Shown here: piece by piece, positions 1 to 8,525 of the stretch | Layout of the letters: each line of letters starts with the position of its first letter | Position numbering within the stretch: the stretch's first letter is position 1 | Source of the DNA: Leifsonia sp. Root227 | Lineage (GTDB): Bacteria; Actinomycetota; Actinomycetes; Actinomycetales; Microbacteriaceae | Direction of reading: 5' to 3' | Length of the DNA: 64,000 nucleotides | Assembly: GCF_001428745.1 (NCBI RefSeq) | Contig: NZ_LMIO01000004.1 | Location: 806,001 to 870,000 of the forward strand | Notes under the pieces: model-generated | The model's database searches: none | The model's input: the letters and a program-made list of their open reading frames with translations, nothing else | Told to the model about the DNA's origin: nothing | Position numbers and translations under genes: made by a program

Positions 1-276
1 GAAGAACACGTCGAACTGCAGCTCGCGCCAGGTGTCCAGCTTGTCGGGGACCGTCTCCGCCACGGCCTCGTCGACGAAGCCGATGTTGCGCACGATCTCC
101 AGGCGCTCTGCGAGCGGGATGACAGGGTCGATGCCCTTCACCTGCCGCAGCATCTCGTCCGAGACGACGCCGGCGATCAGGTAGTCGCACTGGCTCTTGG
201 CGTGTTTCAGGATGTTGAGGTGTCCGATGTGGAACAGATCGAACGCCCCTGCTGCATAGCCGACGCGTCGGGTCAC
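1..276 (-). CDS. Cytidylyltransferase-family protein (partial)
   Basis: The 92 visible codons are the N-terminus; the C-terminus lies beyond base 1. Residues 6-20 carry the nucleotidyltransferase signature GAFDLFHIGHL, whose HxGH motif binds the nucleotide. TagD-type glycerol-3-phosphate cytidylyltransferases have this motif and are only about 130 residues long, so most of the enzyme is probably visible. The GTG start at 276 is chosen because GAAAGG lies about 8 bases upstream and the frame begins just before the motif. In this EPS locus it could activate glycerol phosphate or another alcohol phosphate as a CDP derivative, which would suit the CDP-alcohol phosphotransferase at 11860. The exact substrate cannot be read from the sequence; an adenylyltransferase is possible. 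Confidence 0.85.
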   Translation of the reverse strand, partial: MTRRVGYAAGAFDLFHIGHLNILKHAKSQCDYLIAGVVSDEMLRQVKGIDPVIPLAERLEIVRNIGFVDEAVAETVPDKLDTWRELQFDVFF

Positions 277-304
277 GGGCTGCACCTTTCGGGGTTGAGA
301 TATC

Positions 305-330
305 CTCACCTATTCTGTCGAATAAGTGAG
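305..330. promoter_or_regulatory. Inverted repeat over promoter of the cytidylyltransferase gene
   Basis: CTCACCTATTC at 305-315 faces GAATAAGTGAG at 320-330 with one mismatch between arms. On the minus strand, TGACAA (-35-like) and AGAATA (-10-like), 17 bases apart, flank or overlap the repeat, about 30-60 bases upstream of the start codon at 276. A closely similar element lies upstream of the priming sugar transferase at 25373-25394. The regulator is unknown. Confidence 0.5.
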
Positions 331-349
331 AATTTGTCACCCCTTTGGC

Positions 350-430
350 GAGAACTGCGAGAACTGCGAGAACTCCGAGAACTCCGAGAACTCCGAGAAC
401 TCCGAGAACTCCGAGAACTCCGAGAACTCC
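350..430. repeat. Nine tandem copies of a 9-bp unit (GAGAACTCC)
   Basis: Nine head-to-tail nonamers lie between the cytidylyltransferase promoter and the stop codon of the tyrosine phosphatase. The first two units read GAGAACTGC; the other seven are identical GAGAACTCC. The array is noncoding under the gene models here, although it stays open in several frames because the unit is a multiple of three. It begins 20 bases outside the 305-330 inverted repeat and ends 29 bases past the phosphatase stop codon. Confidence 0.95.
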
Positions 431-459
431 GTCGGCTCTGGCGCGCGCCGCCGCGCCGT

Positions 460-1044
460 CTACGGCTTCGTCGCGAGCAGTACCGCGGCGATCCGCGCCG
501 TGAGCGGCTCGATCTGCCCGAGCGAAGCCACGTACGCCGACCGTCCGCGCCCATACGGATCGAGGATGTCTCCCTCCACGTACCCGCGCCTCGTCGCCGC
601 TCCGCGGTTCGCGACAGCGGCGCTCGGGCGGTGCGATGCCGCCCAGGCCGTCAGCTCGCGCGCGGTCAGCGCAGCGGGCTCTGGGTGCGCGGCCACCGCA
701 TCCGCGAACTCGGTCAGCGTGAACGCCCTCCTCACCACCCCCGGCGCCGTGCCGACTGCCCACTCGCGGTGCTCGCGGGTGGCCGTGAGGACGAGATCGG
801 AGCCGGAGAGCATCCGGTGGTCGGCCTGGCGCGACACGAACTGGTCGCTCTCGATGCCGCGCTCTGCCAGCAGCTCGTCCATCGGCGAGGAGATCCCCCA
901 TCCCGTCATCGCGTGCGTGCCTGCCGAGCTCACGGAGAACCGCGCGTCGCCGGAGAGGGCGTGCGCTAGCAGCAGGTCGGCGGCGGGGGAGCGGCAGATG
1001 TTTCCCGTGCAGAGCGTCAGGATGCGGAAAGTTGCGTGAGGCAC
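460..1044 (-). CDS. Low molecular weight protein-tyrosine phosphatase
   Basis: The protein has the phosphatase P-loop CTGNICRSP close to its N-terminus and the general-acid loop DPYGRG near the C-terminus, the standard pair for the LMW-PTP family. At about 194 residues it is slightly longer than the usual 150-170. The GTG start at 1044 is preferred: it places the catalytic loop about 10 residues in and has GGGAG upstream; a longer frame extends to 1113 without support. Such phosphatases (Wzb/Etp/YwqE function) dephosphorylate the BY-kinase that controls EPS chain length, and a BY-kinase lies at 14606-16048. The pairing is an inference from context. Arsenate reductase is a related fold but lacks support here. 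Confidence 0.9.
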   Translation of the reverse strand: MPHATFRILTLCTGNICRSPAADLLLAHALSGDARFSVSSAGTHAMTGWGISSPMDELLAERGIESDQFVSRQADHRMLSGSDLVLTATREHREWAVGTAPGVVRRAFTLTEFADAVAAHPEPAALTARELTAWAASHRPSAAVANRGAATRRGYVEGDILDPYGRGRSAYVASLGQIEPLTARIAAVLLATKP

Positions 1045-1146
1045 TCCGCCATTCTCCCGGACGACGCTGATGGATGCGCTTACTCGCGGAACCGGTCGCG
1101 CTGAGCCTGGCAATCCTCTGAGAGGGGGTCGCTGATCGAGCCCGCT

Positions 1147-1162
1147 TTGAGAGCGCTTTCAA
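1147..1162. promoter_or_regulatory. LacI-family-type operator candidate
   Basis: TTGAGAGCGCTTTCAA is a 16-bp palindrome with one mismatched pair around a central GCGC. It resembles the TGAAAGCGCTTTCA class of operators bound by LacI/CcpA-type regulators of carbohydrate genes. No LacI-family gene lies in this window, so a trans-acting regulator would be needed. Confidence 0.45.
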
Positions 1163-1353
1163 CCTGTGTTTTGCTCAAGATCACGGGTGTTGGCCAATCT
1201 GTGTGGCGCGCCATTATGCGGAAAGTGGCACCCGAATGGGGGGTGGCTGTCGGAGAAAAGCCCAAGCAGACGCGCGGTACGCTTGTCGATTTATGTTTCG
1301 CGACCGGGTAGTCGGTCTGCTAGCGTGCTCACAGCATTTCAGTAGTCGTTGGT

Positions 1354-1365
1354 CTCACCTACTGT
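1354..1365. promoter_or_regulatory. CTCACCTA element upstream of beta-helix gene
   Basis: CTCACCTACTGT shares CTCACCTA with the inverted repeats at 305-330 and 25373-25394, but the second arm is not conserved here. Its place 39 bases before the start codon would overlap a promoter or leader. Weak on its own; its value is as a third copy. Confidence 0.3.
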
Positions 1366-1404
1366 TCCACCCCCGCAACGACGAAAGTTTGGACAGACGT
1401 ATTT

Positions 1405-4035
1405 ATGGTTCGTCAGCCCGCACATAGAAACGAAACCCCCAAGAAGAACCACAAACTCGGATTCGGCATTGCCGCAGGCGCCACCGTGGTGGCTGTCGCG
1501 GCCTTAGGTCTGCCCGCTCTCGCGGCGACCGCTGCCCCGATCACCTATCAAGTCGGTCAGCGAATCGTGACCGACTCCCTCGACCGCACACAGCCGAACG
1601 GCTGGGGCGCAGCCCAGGTCGGCGGCACCTATTCGCTCAGCAGCAGCAAATCCTTCTCCGCGGACGGGAAGACGGGCGTCATGGCGCTCCCCCGTCCTGG
1701 AGCGTCGCTCACCGCATCCCTTCCGGCGGTCAGCGCATCAGACCTGACGGCGTCGACGACCATCGACGTTCCGCGCATCCCGACCAGCGGCAACGGCGTC
1801 TTCGCCGGCCTGCAGCTCCGGGTCGCGACCGGGTCGTACTACCAGGCGAACGTTCGTGTCGGAGCAGGGGGCAACCTCACGCTCACCATCGTGCGCGTCA
1901 ACGGCTCGACCGCCAACCAGACCACCGTCGCACCGGAGATCCGCGTCGCCACCGGTCTCAAGGCGGGCGCAAGCGTCCAGCTCGAGTTCCAGGCGACCGG
2001 CAGCAACCCCGTCGCCCTGTCGGCACGCGCGTGGCAGAACGGTGCGGCGAAGCCGAACTGGCAGGCGACGGCGAACGACGCGAGCGCTCAGCGCATCCAG
2101 CGTTCAGGAGCCATCGCCGCGTGGTCGTACCTCTCTGCTTCGACCGCGACGCAGAACGTCGCGTTCGACAACCTGACAGCGAGCACGCTGGTGCCCGTCA
2201 CAGCGACGACTCCGGCGCCGGCGCCCACGAAGCCGCCCGTCGCGACGCCCACCCCGGCGCCGACGACTCCTGCTCCGAAGCCCACCGCGCCGACGACTCC
2301 GGTCACCCCGACGCAGCCGACGACGCCGGCCCAGCCCGCTCCAGCGGCTGACCCGTCGATCGACACCACGGGGATGCGCGTCGCGGCAGGCGCCGCGGCC
2401 ATCGGCACCACGCAGTACGCCGTGCCGGCGAACGCCATCGCCGTGTCGCCGTCCGGGTCCGACTCGGCGGCCGGATCGGTCGCCGCCCCGTTCCGCACTG
2501 TGCAGCACGCACTCGACGTCGCCCCCTCCGGCGCCACGATCGTCCTGCGCGGCGGCAGCTATCACGAGTCGCTCAACGTGCCTTCCGGCAAGGCCGTGAC
2601 CATTCAGTCGTACCCGAAGGAGGCTGCGTGGCTCGACGGAAGCTCCGTGGTCGGCGGCTGGGCGAAGTCCGGCGCCACCTGGGTAGCCTCCGGCTGGAAC
2701 CACGTGTTCGACTCGAGCCCGACGTACACGCGCGGTGCTCCTGACGGCACGTCGGCGGGCTGGCAGTGGCTGAACCCGGACTACCCGATGGCCGCGCATC
2801 CCGACCAGTTGTTCATCGGCGGGGTCGCGCAGACGCAGGTCTCGAGCCGCGCCGCTGTGAAGCCAGGCACGTTCTTCTACGACACGGCCGCCAAGCAGCT
2901 CGTGATGGGTTCTGACCCGACCGGCAAGGAGATCCGCGCAAGCGACCTGCAGAAGGCGATCTCGGTCGGAAGCGCCGGCTTCACCCTCAAGGGCGTCGGC
3001 GTGCGCCGCTACGCTCCGTCGGTCCCCGACATGGCTGCGGTCACCGACTACAAGGGCGGCGCCACGTTCGAGAACGTCTCGTTCCTCGACAACGCGACCA
3101 CCGGCGTCTCGGTCGGCGGGTCGGGCAACACGCTGCGCCAGGTGACGGCGGCCCGCAACGGCCTCCTCGGCATCCACGCCAACAACTCGGACAACCTGAA
3201 GCTGTCCGGCGTGCTTGCGGCGAACGACAACAGCGAGCACTTCAACACCTCGCCGGTCAGCGGTGGCGTGAAGATCACCCGTTCGCGCGGCATCGACGTG
3301 CAGTCGAGCGCGTTTCTTAACAACGCCAGCCACGGCCTCTGGTTCGACGAGTCGGTGTACGGGATGACCGTCGCGAACAACGACTCGCTGAACAACGCGG
3401 GCAACGGCATCGTGATCGAGATCTCGTCCACGGCGAACATCGTCAACAACGTGGTCTCCGGCAACGCGAAGTCCGGCATCAAGCTGAACGACGTGAGCTC
3501 GGTGCAGGTCTGGAACAACACGATCGCGAACAACGTGCGCAACCTCGACATCACCCAGGATGCACGCCGCGGGGCGAACGCGTCCGATGCCGGCCACGAC
3601 CAGCGCCAGGCCTTCCCCGACCCGACGATGACCTGGATCACGGGCCCCATCCAGATCAGCAACAACGTGATCTCGGGCGGAACGGGCAACTGTCTGCTGT
3701 GCGTCGAGGACTATTCGCACCAGTTCTCGGCGGCGCAGATGAAGATCACGTCGGACCACAACCTGTACCGCCGTCCATCGGCCAACGCGCCGTCCTGGGC
3801 AGTGATCTGGTCGCGCGGCGCGGGTGACCCCTCCATCTACCCGACCTTCTCCGCCTTCACGGCGGCGACCGGCCAGGATGCGCACAGTGTCCTCCAGGAG
3901 GGCGCGGCAGCCGCTGCTCCCACCCAGTTGAGCGGCATCGCCTCCGCCCTGAGCAGCGTACCGACGGCCATCCCGTCGTCGCTCGCCTCGCTCACGGGCA
4001 AGGCAGCGGGCACCGTCCACCTCGGCGCCTGGTAG
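1405..4035 (+). CDS. Secreted right-handed beta-helix protein with N-terminal carbohydrate-binding-like domain
   Basis: The 876 residues divide clearly. A hydrophobic export segment lies at about 19-42. A beta-sandwich-like domain at about 50-262 begins DSLDRTQPNGWGAAQVGG. A Pro/Thr-rich linker spans about 263-318. A parallel beta-helix runs from about 345 to 760 and starts with the DUF1565-like pattern AVSPSGSDSAAGS...APFRTVQHAL, followed by many Asn-rich turns. Beta-helix proteins of this kind act on polysaccharides as lyases, epimerases or hydrolases, so it may trim or modify the EPS, but no catalytic residues can be assigned. The same N-terminal domain occurs at the C-terminus of the giant protein at 18744-23462. 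The ATG at 1405 lacks a strong ribosome site (GGACAG only). Confidence 0.8.
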   Translation: MVRQPAHRNETPKKNHKLGFGIAAGATVVAVAALGLPALAATAAPITYQVGQRIVTDSLDRTQPNGWGAAQVGGTYSLSSSKSFSADGKTGVMALPRPGASLTASLPAVSASDLTASTTIDVPRIPTSGNGVFAGLQLRVATGSYYQANVRVGAGGNLTLTIVRVNGSTANQTTVAPEIRVATGLKAGASVQLEFQATGSNPVALSARAWQNGAAKPNWQATANDASAQRIQRSGAIAAWSYLSASTATQNVAFDNLTASTLVPVTATTPAPAPTKPPVATPTPAPTTPAPKPTAPTTPVTPTQPTTPAQPAPAADPSIDTTGMRVAAGAAAIGTTQYAVPANAIAVSPSGSDSAAGSVAAPFRTVQHALDVAPSGATIVLRGGSYHESLNVPSGKAVTIQSYPKEAAWLDGSSVVGGWAKSGATWVASGWNHVFDSSPTYTRGAPDGTSAGWQWLNPDYPMAAHPDQLFIGGVAQTQVSSRAAVKPGTFFYDTAAKQLVMGSDPTGKEIRASDLQKAISVGSAGFTLKGVGVRRYAPSVPDMAAVTDYKGGATFENVSFLDNATTGVSVGGSGNTLRQVTAARNGLLGIHANNSDNLKLSGVLAANDNSEHFNTSPVSGGVKITRSRGIDVQSSAFLNNASHGLWFDESVYGMTVANNDSLNNAGNGIVIEISSTANIVNNVVSGNAKSGIKLNDVSSVQVWNNTIANNVRNLDITQDARRGANASDAGHDQRQAFPDPTMTWITGPIQISNNVISGGTGNCLLCVEDYSHQFSAAQMKITSDHNLYRRPSANAPSWAVIWSRGAGDPSIYPTFSAFTAATGQDAHSVLQEGAAAAAPTQLSGIASALSSVPTAIPSSLASLTGKAAGTVHLGAW

Positions 4036-4049
4036 GGCCGGACAGCCAC

Positions 4050-4095
4050 ACGAGCGCGAGCGCCGGGACCGAAAGGTCTCGGCGCTCGCGCTCGT
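4050..4095. terminator. Strong bidirectional terminator
   Basis: A 21-bp stem (4050-4070 with 4075-4095, one mismatch) is closed by a GAAA tetraloop, and outer GCCGGAC/GTCCGGC segments extend it. It lies between the convergent ends of the beta-helix gene and the flippase gene, so it can serve both. Confidence 0.85.
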
Positions 4096-4110
4096 TTGCG
4101 TGGTCCGGCG

Positions 4111-5472
4111 CTACAGCGTCGCAGGTGCCGGGTCGGGGTCGGCGGCGAGCTCCGCGCGGCGGCGGCGGAGGTCGCGGGAGACGAACCAGAGGTTCGGGAT
4201 GACCTGGCAGAGCAGCACGCTGACCGCCGAGCCGATGATCGGGCCGCCCGCGCCGATCACGCCGATCAGCCACCAGGAGAGCCCGAGGTTGAGGGGGATG
4301 CTGGCGAGGATCGGCCAGACCTGGAAGGTGAGGCCGCGCTGGTCGGTCATGTACATCCCGACCGGGTATTTCGCCGCCTGCAGCGCCACGAACACCACGA
4401 AGCCGCCGATCAGCCACGGGTCGAGGGTGAGGGCGTTGCCCGCGATGAACTTCGTCAGCCACGGTGACAGGATCGCCAGCGCCAGGCCGATCGCCAGGCC
4501 GCCGGCGAGGAACCAGATCGTCGGTTTCAGCGGGGACTCCACCCGGCGCTCCGAGCGGGCGCGCGCGTAGATCGGCCAGAGGGCTACGCCCGCCGCGGCG
4601 ATCGTCTGCACCGCCAGGCCGAACAACTGGGATGCGAGGTTGTACTGGGCGAGCTCTGTGCCCGTGGTCAGGTGGCTGAGCAGCAGCCGGTCAGTCTGCA
4701 TCGCGATGGGCAGCGCCACCATCTGCACGAGCATCGGCCAGGCCACCCCGATCGCGGGGACGCCGGGGTAGCGGCGGGGGAACGGCACCTCGCGCAGCGC
4801 GGCGCCCACCTGCGGCTTGATCATGCGGGCGGCCACGAGCAAGCAGATCAGCGAGGCGAGGCCGTTGGCGATGTACGACAGGATCGCGATGAAGCTGCCG
4901 GCGGGCGCCGACAGGGCGACCAGTGTGGCGATGCCGAGGAACATCGCAGGCGCGACGACCGCCTGGCTCGCCACCTGCGTGCTCGTCTTCCCGAGCCCGA
5001 CCAGGATGCGCGACCCGACGCTCAGCGGGAGCACCAGCCCGAACGTGCCGAGGCAGAGCATCGCGGCCAGGCTTCCGCCGTCGGGGAGCAGCCCCTGGCC
5101 GAGCAGCAGCGGCCACCAACCGAGCAGAGAGATCACGATGCCGATGCCGATGATCGTCGCGCCGGACAGCAGCAGGATGCGGAACGCCGTCGTCAGCGTG
5201 CGCCGAACCACCGGGTCGCTGCGCGGCTCGGACGAGCCGGCGACGGCGTTGATGGCCACCGCGGCGATGCCGAGGTCGGCGAACGGCAGCAGGGCGGGCA
5301 GCGCCGCCAGCAGGCCGTACTGCGCGTACGCGTCCGTGCCGAAGTTCTGGATGATGAGCCGGCTGTTGACGATGCCGATGATGCCGGAGACGCCCATGAC
5401 GAGCACCTTCATGACGGCCGTCGACCCGACCGATCTGAGCATCCCGCCGCGCGCCGCCCGTGCGTGACTCAT
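4111..5472 (-). CDS. Polysaccharide flippase / O-antigen translocase (Wzx/MATE-like)
   Basis: The 453-residue protein is almost entirely hydrophobic, with roughly 12 membrane segments and short charged loops; the C-terminus is cytosolic-looking (RDLRRRRAEL). The N-terminal segment SRLIIQNFGTDAYAQYGLL is typical of lipid-linked oligosaccharide flippases of the MVF/MATE superfamily. It should move undecaprenyl-linked EPS repeat units to the outer face for the polymerase at 16170. The ATG at 5470-5472 overlaps the stop of the upstream glycosyltransferase (ATGA), so the two are translationally coupled. The frame is open far upstream, but that part shadows neighbouring genes. Confidence 0.85.
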   Translation of the reverse strand: MSHARAARGGMLRSVGSTAVMKVLVMGVSGIIGIVNSRLIIQNFGTDAYAQYGLLAALPALLPFADLGIAAVAINAVAGSSEPRSDPVVRRTLTTAFRILLLSGATIIGIGIVISLLGWWPLLLGQGLLPDGGSLAAMLCLGTFGLVLPLSVGSRILVGLGKTSTQVASQAVVAPAMFLGIATLVALSAPAGSFIAILSYIANGLASLICLLVAARMIKPQVGAALREVPFPRRYPGVPAIGVAWPMLVQMVALPIAMQTDRLLLSHLTTGTELAQYNLASQLFGLAVQTIAAAGVALWPIYARARSERRVESPLKPTIWFLAGGLAIGLALAILSPWLTKFIAGNALTLDPWLIGGFVVFVALQAAKYPVGMYMTDQRGLTFQVWPILASIPLNLGLSWWLIGVIGAGGPIIGSAVSVLLCQVIPNLWFVSRDLRRRRAELAADPDPAPATL

Positions 5473-6587
5473 GAGGCGGCCACCGGATGCGCGGCGTCGT
5501 CGAAGAGGAGCCGTCCTGCGGCGATCCGCCCGTCGACGGCGGGCAGCGTCGCGAGGATGTCGGCGAGGGAACGCTCGTCGTCGACGGCGGAGACGATCGC
5601 GCCGGCAATGCGGGCGGGACTCGCGTCCGACGGCAGCACCCTGTGGCGCTTCTCGCGCAGCCAGTCGGCGATGCCGGTCTCGTCCGTCGTGACGATCTCG
5701 CAGCCGTGCGCGAGCGCCTCGACGATCGGGAGGCCGACCTGCTCGCGCCAGCCCGGCATCCTGCGCGAGGGGAGCACGAGCGCGTGGGCGGTGCGGAGGT
5801 GGTCGTGGATCGCGGAGCGCGGCGGGTCGACGACGAGGGTGATCGTCGGGTCCTCCGCTGCTGCTGCCCGCGCGTCGTCGAGCTGGCTGCCGGTGCCCAG
5901 GAGCGTGAGCCGTGCATCCGGCCGGCTCTCCCGCACGAGCGGCCAGGCGGCGAGCACGTCGCTGAAGCCTTTGCGCGGGCCGAAGTTGCCGAGGAACACG
6001 ACGCTGTTCCGGTCGCGGGCAGAGCCGGGAGCATCCGTGGTGCACGGGCACGGGCTCGGCAGCGCCTCGACGGTGGAGTGCCGCGGCGGCTGGTTGCGGA
6101 AGGACTGCGCGTACAGGCCGTGCGCACCCGCCGTGCCGAAGACCGCGTTGTCGACTCTGCGCCAGACATACTCGGCCAGGAGGCGTTCGATGCGGCGGCG
6201 GATGCGCGTCTTGAATCGCGTCGGCGTCGTCTCGAACGGGCCGAGGTTCTCGATAGCGTACGTCGCGACGGTCACGCGAGGGGCGCCGACGACGCGGCGC
6301 AGGCCGATGGCGAAGAGGGTGACCGCGGTGCGCGGGAGCGCATCCAGGTAGAGAGGTTCGTTGATCTCGAGGTGGGTGATCCTGCTGGTGAGTGCGAGGC
6401 GGGCGGCGGCGAGCGTGCCCGCCTGGGCGAGTTCCAGGCCGTCGGTCAGGTTCTCGTCGAAGTCGTATCGTTTGCTTCGGAAGACGATCGCGGCGGGTTC
6501 GAGCTCGCGCGCACGCTCCAGGTGCACGCTGCGCACTTGGTCGTAGAGCCGCACGCGGGGGTGCTGCAGGCTGGTTGCGGTGGCCAT
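5469..6587 (-). CDS. Glycosyltransferase, GT4 family
   Basis: The 372-residue protein has a GT-B layout. The C-terminal half begins with the donor-binding start SVVFLGNFGPRKGFSDVL, followed by the EX7E-type region around QVGLPIVEALAHGCEIVTTDETG. These match the Glycos_transf_1 domain. The sugar and linkage are unknown. AAGGACG lies about 9 bases before the ATG. It is coupled by a 4-base overlap to the flippase gene. The divergent intergenic region to the next gene contains the inverted repeat 6686-6703. Confidence 0.85.
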   Translation of the reverse strand: MATATSLQHPRVRLYDQVRSVHLERARELEPAAIVFRSKRYDFDENLTDGLELAQAGTLAAARLALTSRITHLEINEPLYLDALPRTAVTLFAIGLRRVVGAPRVTVATYAIENLGPFETTPTRFKTRIRRRIERLLAEYVWRRVDNAVFGTAGAHGLYAQSFRNQPPRHSTVEALPSPCPCTTDAPGSARDRNSVVFLGNFGPRKGFSDVLAAWPLVRESRPDARLTLLGTGSQLDDARAAAAEDPTITLVVDPPRSAIHDHLRTAHALVLPSRRMPGWREQVGLPIVEALAHGCEIVTTDETGIADWLREKRHRVLPSDASPARIAGAIVSAVDDERSLADILATLPAVDGRIAAGRLLFDDAAHPVAAS

Positions 6588-6685
6588 CTCGTCGAACGTC
6601 CTTCAGCCCGCGAGGGTCGGTTCGCTGGCTCTGTCCATCGAGCTTAGGGCGAAAATCAAGCAATAACGAGTATTTCTCATCAAAT

Positions 6686-6703
6686 GCCCCCGGTTGTGGG
6701 GGC
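6686..6703. promoter_or_regulatory. GCCCCC-N6-GGGGGC inverted repeat
   Basis: A perfect 6-bp GC-only inverted repeat with a 6-base centre (GGTTGT) lies between two divergent glycosyltransferase genes, so it cannot be a terminator of either. It ends 33 bases before the ATG at 6736. Similar 18-bp elements occur at 10452-10469 and 13413-13430. Confidence 0.45.
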
Positions 6704-6735
6704 CAGGTCGCCGCGGGCCTATCCTGGGTGGCACC

Positions 6736-7800
6736 ATGACAGCCGCAGAGCGCATCGTCGTGCAGCAGTCGTTCCCCGACCCGCGGCCGACCACGAACCC
6801 GTACATCATCATGCTGCGCGACAGCCTGCTCTCCACCCCCGGCGTCGAGCTGCGCACCTTCTCCTGGAGGAGGGCGCTGCTCGGCCGCCACGACGTCTTC
6901 CACGCACACTGGCCCGAGATCCTCGTGGCCGGGCAGAGCAGACTCAAAGCACTCGTCCGCCAGGGGCTCTTCGTGCTGCTGATGTGGAAGCTCACGCTCA
7001 CCAGGACGCCGATCGTCCGCACCGCCCACAACCTCCAGCTTCCGACGGGCATCTCCCGCCGCGAGCGCGCCCTGCTGCGCTGGTTCGATCGCAGGACGAC
7101 CCTGCGCATCCGGCTGAACCCCACCACGGAGTTCGCGCCGGGCGTCGAATACGCCACGATCCTGCACGGCCACTACCGGGACTGGTTCGCATCGTACCCG
7201 AAGCGCGCCCCGCAGCAGGGCAGGATCGGCTACTTCGGCCTCATCCGCCGCTATAAGGGGGTCGAAGAGCTGCTGGACGTGTTCCGCTCCGTCCCCGGAG
7301 ACGATCTCCGCCTCGACGTCGCGGGCAAGCCGTCCACCGGCGAGCTCGCCGCTTCCCTCCTCCAGCGCGCCGAGCGCGACCAGCGCGTCGCCGTGACGCT
7401 CGCCTTCCTCGACGACGCCGAGATCGTCGACCTCGTCACAGGGTCGTCGCTGATCGCCCTCCCGTATCGCGAGATGCACAACTCGGGAGGCGCGCTCACC
7501 GCGCTCTCGCTCGACCGGCCCATCCTGGTTCCGGACAACGCAACGACCGAGGCGCTCGCCGACGAGGTGGGGCACGCCTGGGTCCACAGGTACTCCGGCG
7601 ACCTGACCCCGGATGCGCTGGCCGCGGCGGTCGAGAGCGTCACGGCGTCGGCGCCGACCGGCCGACCGGACCTGAGCGACCGCGACTGGGCGAAGGCGGG
7701 GGAGCAGCACGCGGAGGCGTATCGCCTCGCCATCGCGCTCGCCGGAGGTACGGCGGCGCGAAGGCGCGCGCGACAGCACCACGCGCGCGCTGGCGGCTAG
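6736..7800 (+). CDS. Glycosyltransferase (GT-B fold, HAHWPE type)
   Basis: The N-terminal half has the sequence VFHAHWPEILV and later VRTAHNLQLP, patterns typical of a mannosyl/glucosyltransferase group found in EPS clusters. The C-terminal half starts RIGYFGLIRRYKGVEELLDVF and contains a donor-site region near PYREMHNSGGALTALSLDRP. The length is 354 residues. A possible -10 TATCCT lies 10 bases before the ATG, with only GGGTGG between, so the leader is very short. Its stop codon shares the CTAG at 7797-7800 with the convergent deacetylase stop. The sugar specificity cannot be read. Confidence 0.85.
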   Translation: MTAAERIVVQQSFPDPRPTTNPYIIMLRDSLLSTPGVELRTFSWRRALLGRHDVFHAHWPEILVAGQSRLKALVRQGLFVLLMWKLTLTRTPIVRTAHNLQLPTGISRRERALLRWFDRRTTLRIRLNPTTEFAPGVEYATILHGHYRDWFASYPKRAPQQGRIGYFGLIRRYKGVEELLDVFRSVPGDDLRLDVAGKPSTGELAASLLQRAERDQRVAVTLAFLDDAEIVDLVTGSSLIALPYREMHNSGGALTALSLDRPILVPDNATTEALADEVGHAWVHRYSGDLTPDALAAAVESVTASAPTGRPDLSDRDWAKAGEQHAEAYRLAIALAGGTAARRRARQHHARAGG

Positions 7801-8525
7801 CGCGTGAAGCGCGCCTCGCGCACCGGCTTCCCGCTCGCGGCGACCTCGCCGAGCGAACGCAGGCGCAGTCCCTTGTCCGCGTAGCCGGAGATCACCGCAT
7901 CCACCAGGCCGCCCTTGTCGAGCACCGGCGCCGGGCCGTCGTCGACGCCGTCGACCGCGTCGGCGAACCCGTCGTGCCCGAGGATGATCGCGCCGCGTTC
8001 GCCCTGCAGAGCGAGCCGCAGCCGCTCCTCGGTGGGCGCAGTGCGCCAGTCGGCGAGCGTCGGCCCCCACAGCACGGGTGTCATCCCTGCCGCCCTGGTC
8101 GCGCGCCAGACGCGCAGGTTCTGGACGCCGTACGGTGGCCGGAACCAGTGGATGGGGACACCGGCCGCGTCTTCGAGCTCTGCGCGGCCGTCGCGCATCC
8201 GGGAGCCGAGGCTGTCGGGCGGGAGGTCGGTGAGGCGTCGGTGATCCTGACCGTGCAGCGCTATCTCGTGGCCGGCTGCCACGACCTCCGCCAGCAGCGT
8301 CGGGTTGCGGCGCACCCGGCTGAGCAGCACGAAGAACGTCGCGGTCGCACCGGCGTCGCCGAGCGCTGCGAGGATCTTCTGGGTGTCGCCATCGGCGGGC
8401 CCGTCGTCGAAGGTCAGCGCGACGAGCGGAGCATCCGTGCGCACCCGCATCACCGAGCCGAGCGGGGAGCCGGCGCGCCGCGCCGCCGTGACAGCTCTGT
8501 TGCGCAGCCGTCGCAGCGCGGTCAC
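7797..8525 (-). CDS. Polysaccharide deacetylase (NodB/CE4 family)
   Basis: The 242-residue protein shows the CE4 motifs in order: TFDDGP (motif 1, catalytic Asp and metal Asp), HGQDHRRL (motif 2, in the place of HSxxH), RPPYG (motif 3), LWGPTLADW (motif 4) and IILGHDG (motif 5). It would remove acetyl groups from an N-acetylated sugar of the EPS or cell wall. No signal peptide is evident, only a basic N-terminus, so it may act inside the cell. The GTG start at 8525 overlaps the stop of the upstream GT2 gene (GTGA). Confidence 0.88.
   Translation of the reverse strand: MTALRRLRNRAVTAARRAGSPLGSVMRVRTDAPLVALTFDDGPADGDTQKILAALGDAGATATFFVLLSRVRRNPTLLAEVVAAGHEIALHGQDHRRLTDLPPDSLGSRMRDGRAELEDAAGVPIHWFRPPYGVQNLRVWRATRAAGMTPVLWGPTLADWRTAPTEERLRLALQGERGAIILGHDGFADAVDGVDDGPAPVLDKGGLVDAVISGYADKGLRLRSLGEVAASGKPVREARFTR

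Larger units (their letters stand above)
1045..1404. promoter_or_regulatory. 360-bp divergent intergenic region, phosphatase / beta-helix gene
   Basis: No convincing gene is seen. The region must hold the promoters of the phosphatase (minus) and the beta-helix protein (plus). It contains a near-perfect LacI-type palindrome at 1147-1162 and a copy of the CTCACCTA element at 1354-1365, about 40 bases before the ATG at 1405. Its GC content is visibly lower around 1290-1420 than in the flanking genes. Confidence 0.6.

Noticed and set aside
350..430. Possible CRISPR array
   Set aside because: The units are contiguous 9-mers without spacers and no cas genes are present.
326..1039. Plus-strand frame through the nonamer array (ENSENSENS)
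   Set aside because: It is antisense to the tyrosine phosphatase. The repeat is open in several frames only because the unit is 9 bases, and it has no ribosome site.
1203..1427. Short plus-strand frame before the beta-helix gene
   Set aside because: No recognisable domain, poor codon bias and it runs into the real gene in another frame.
5473..8070. N-terminal extension of the flippase frame
   Set aside because: It is a shadow of the glycosyltransferase and deacetylase genes. The flippase starts with the ATG at 5470-5472 overlapping the previous stop.
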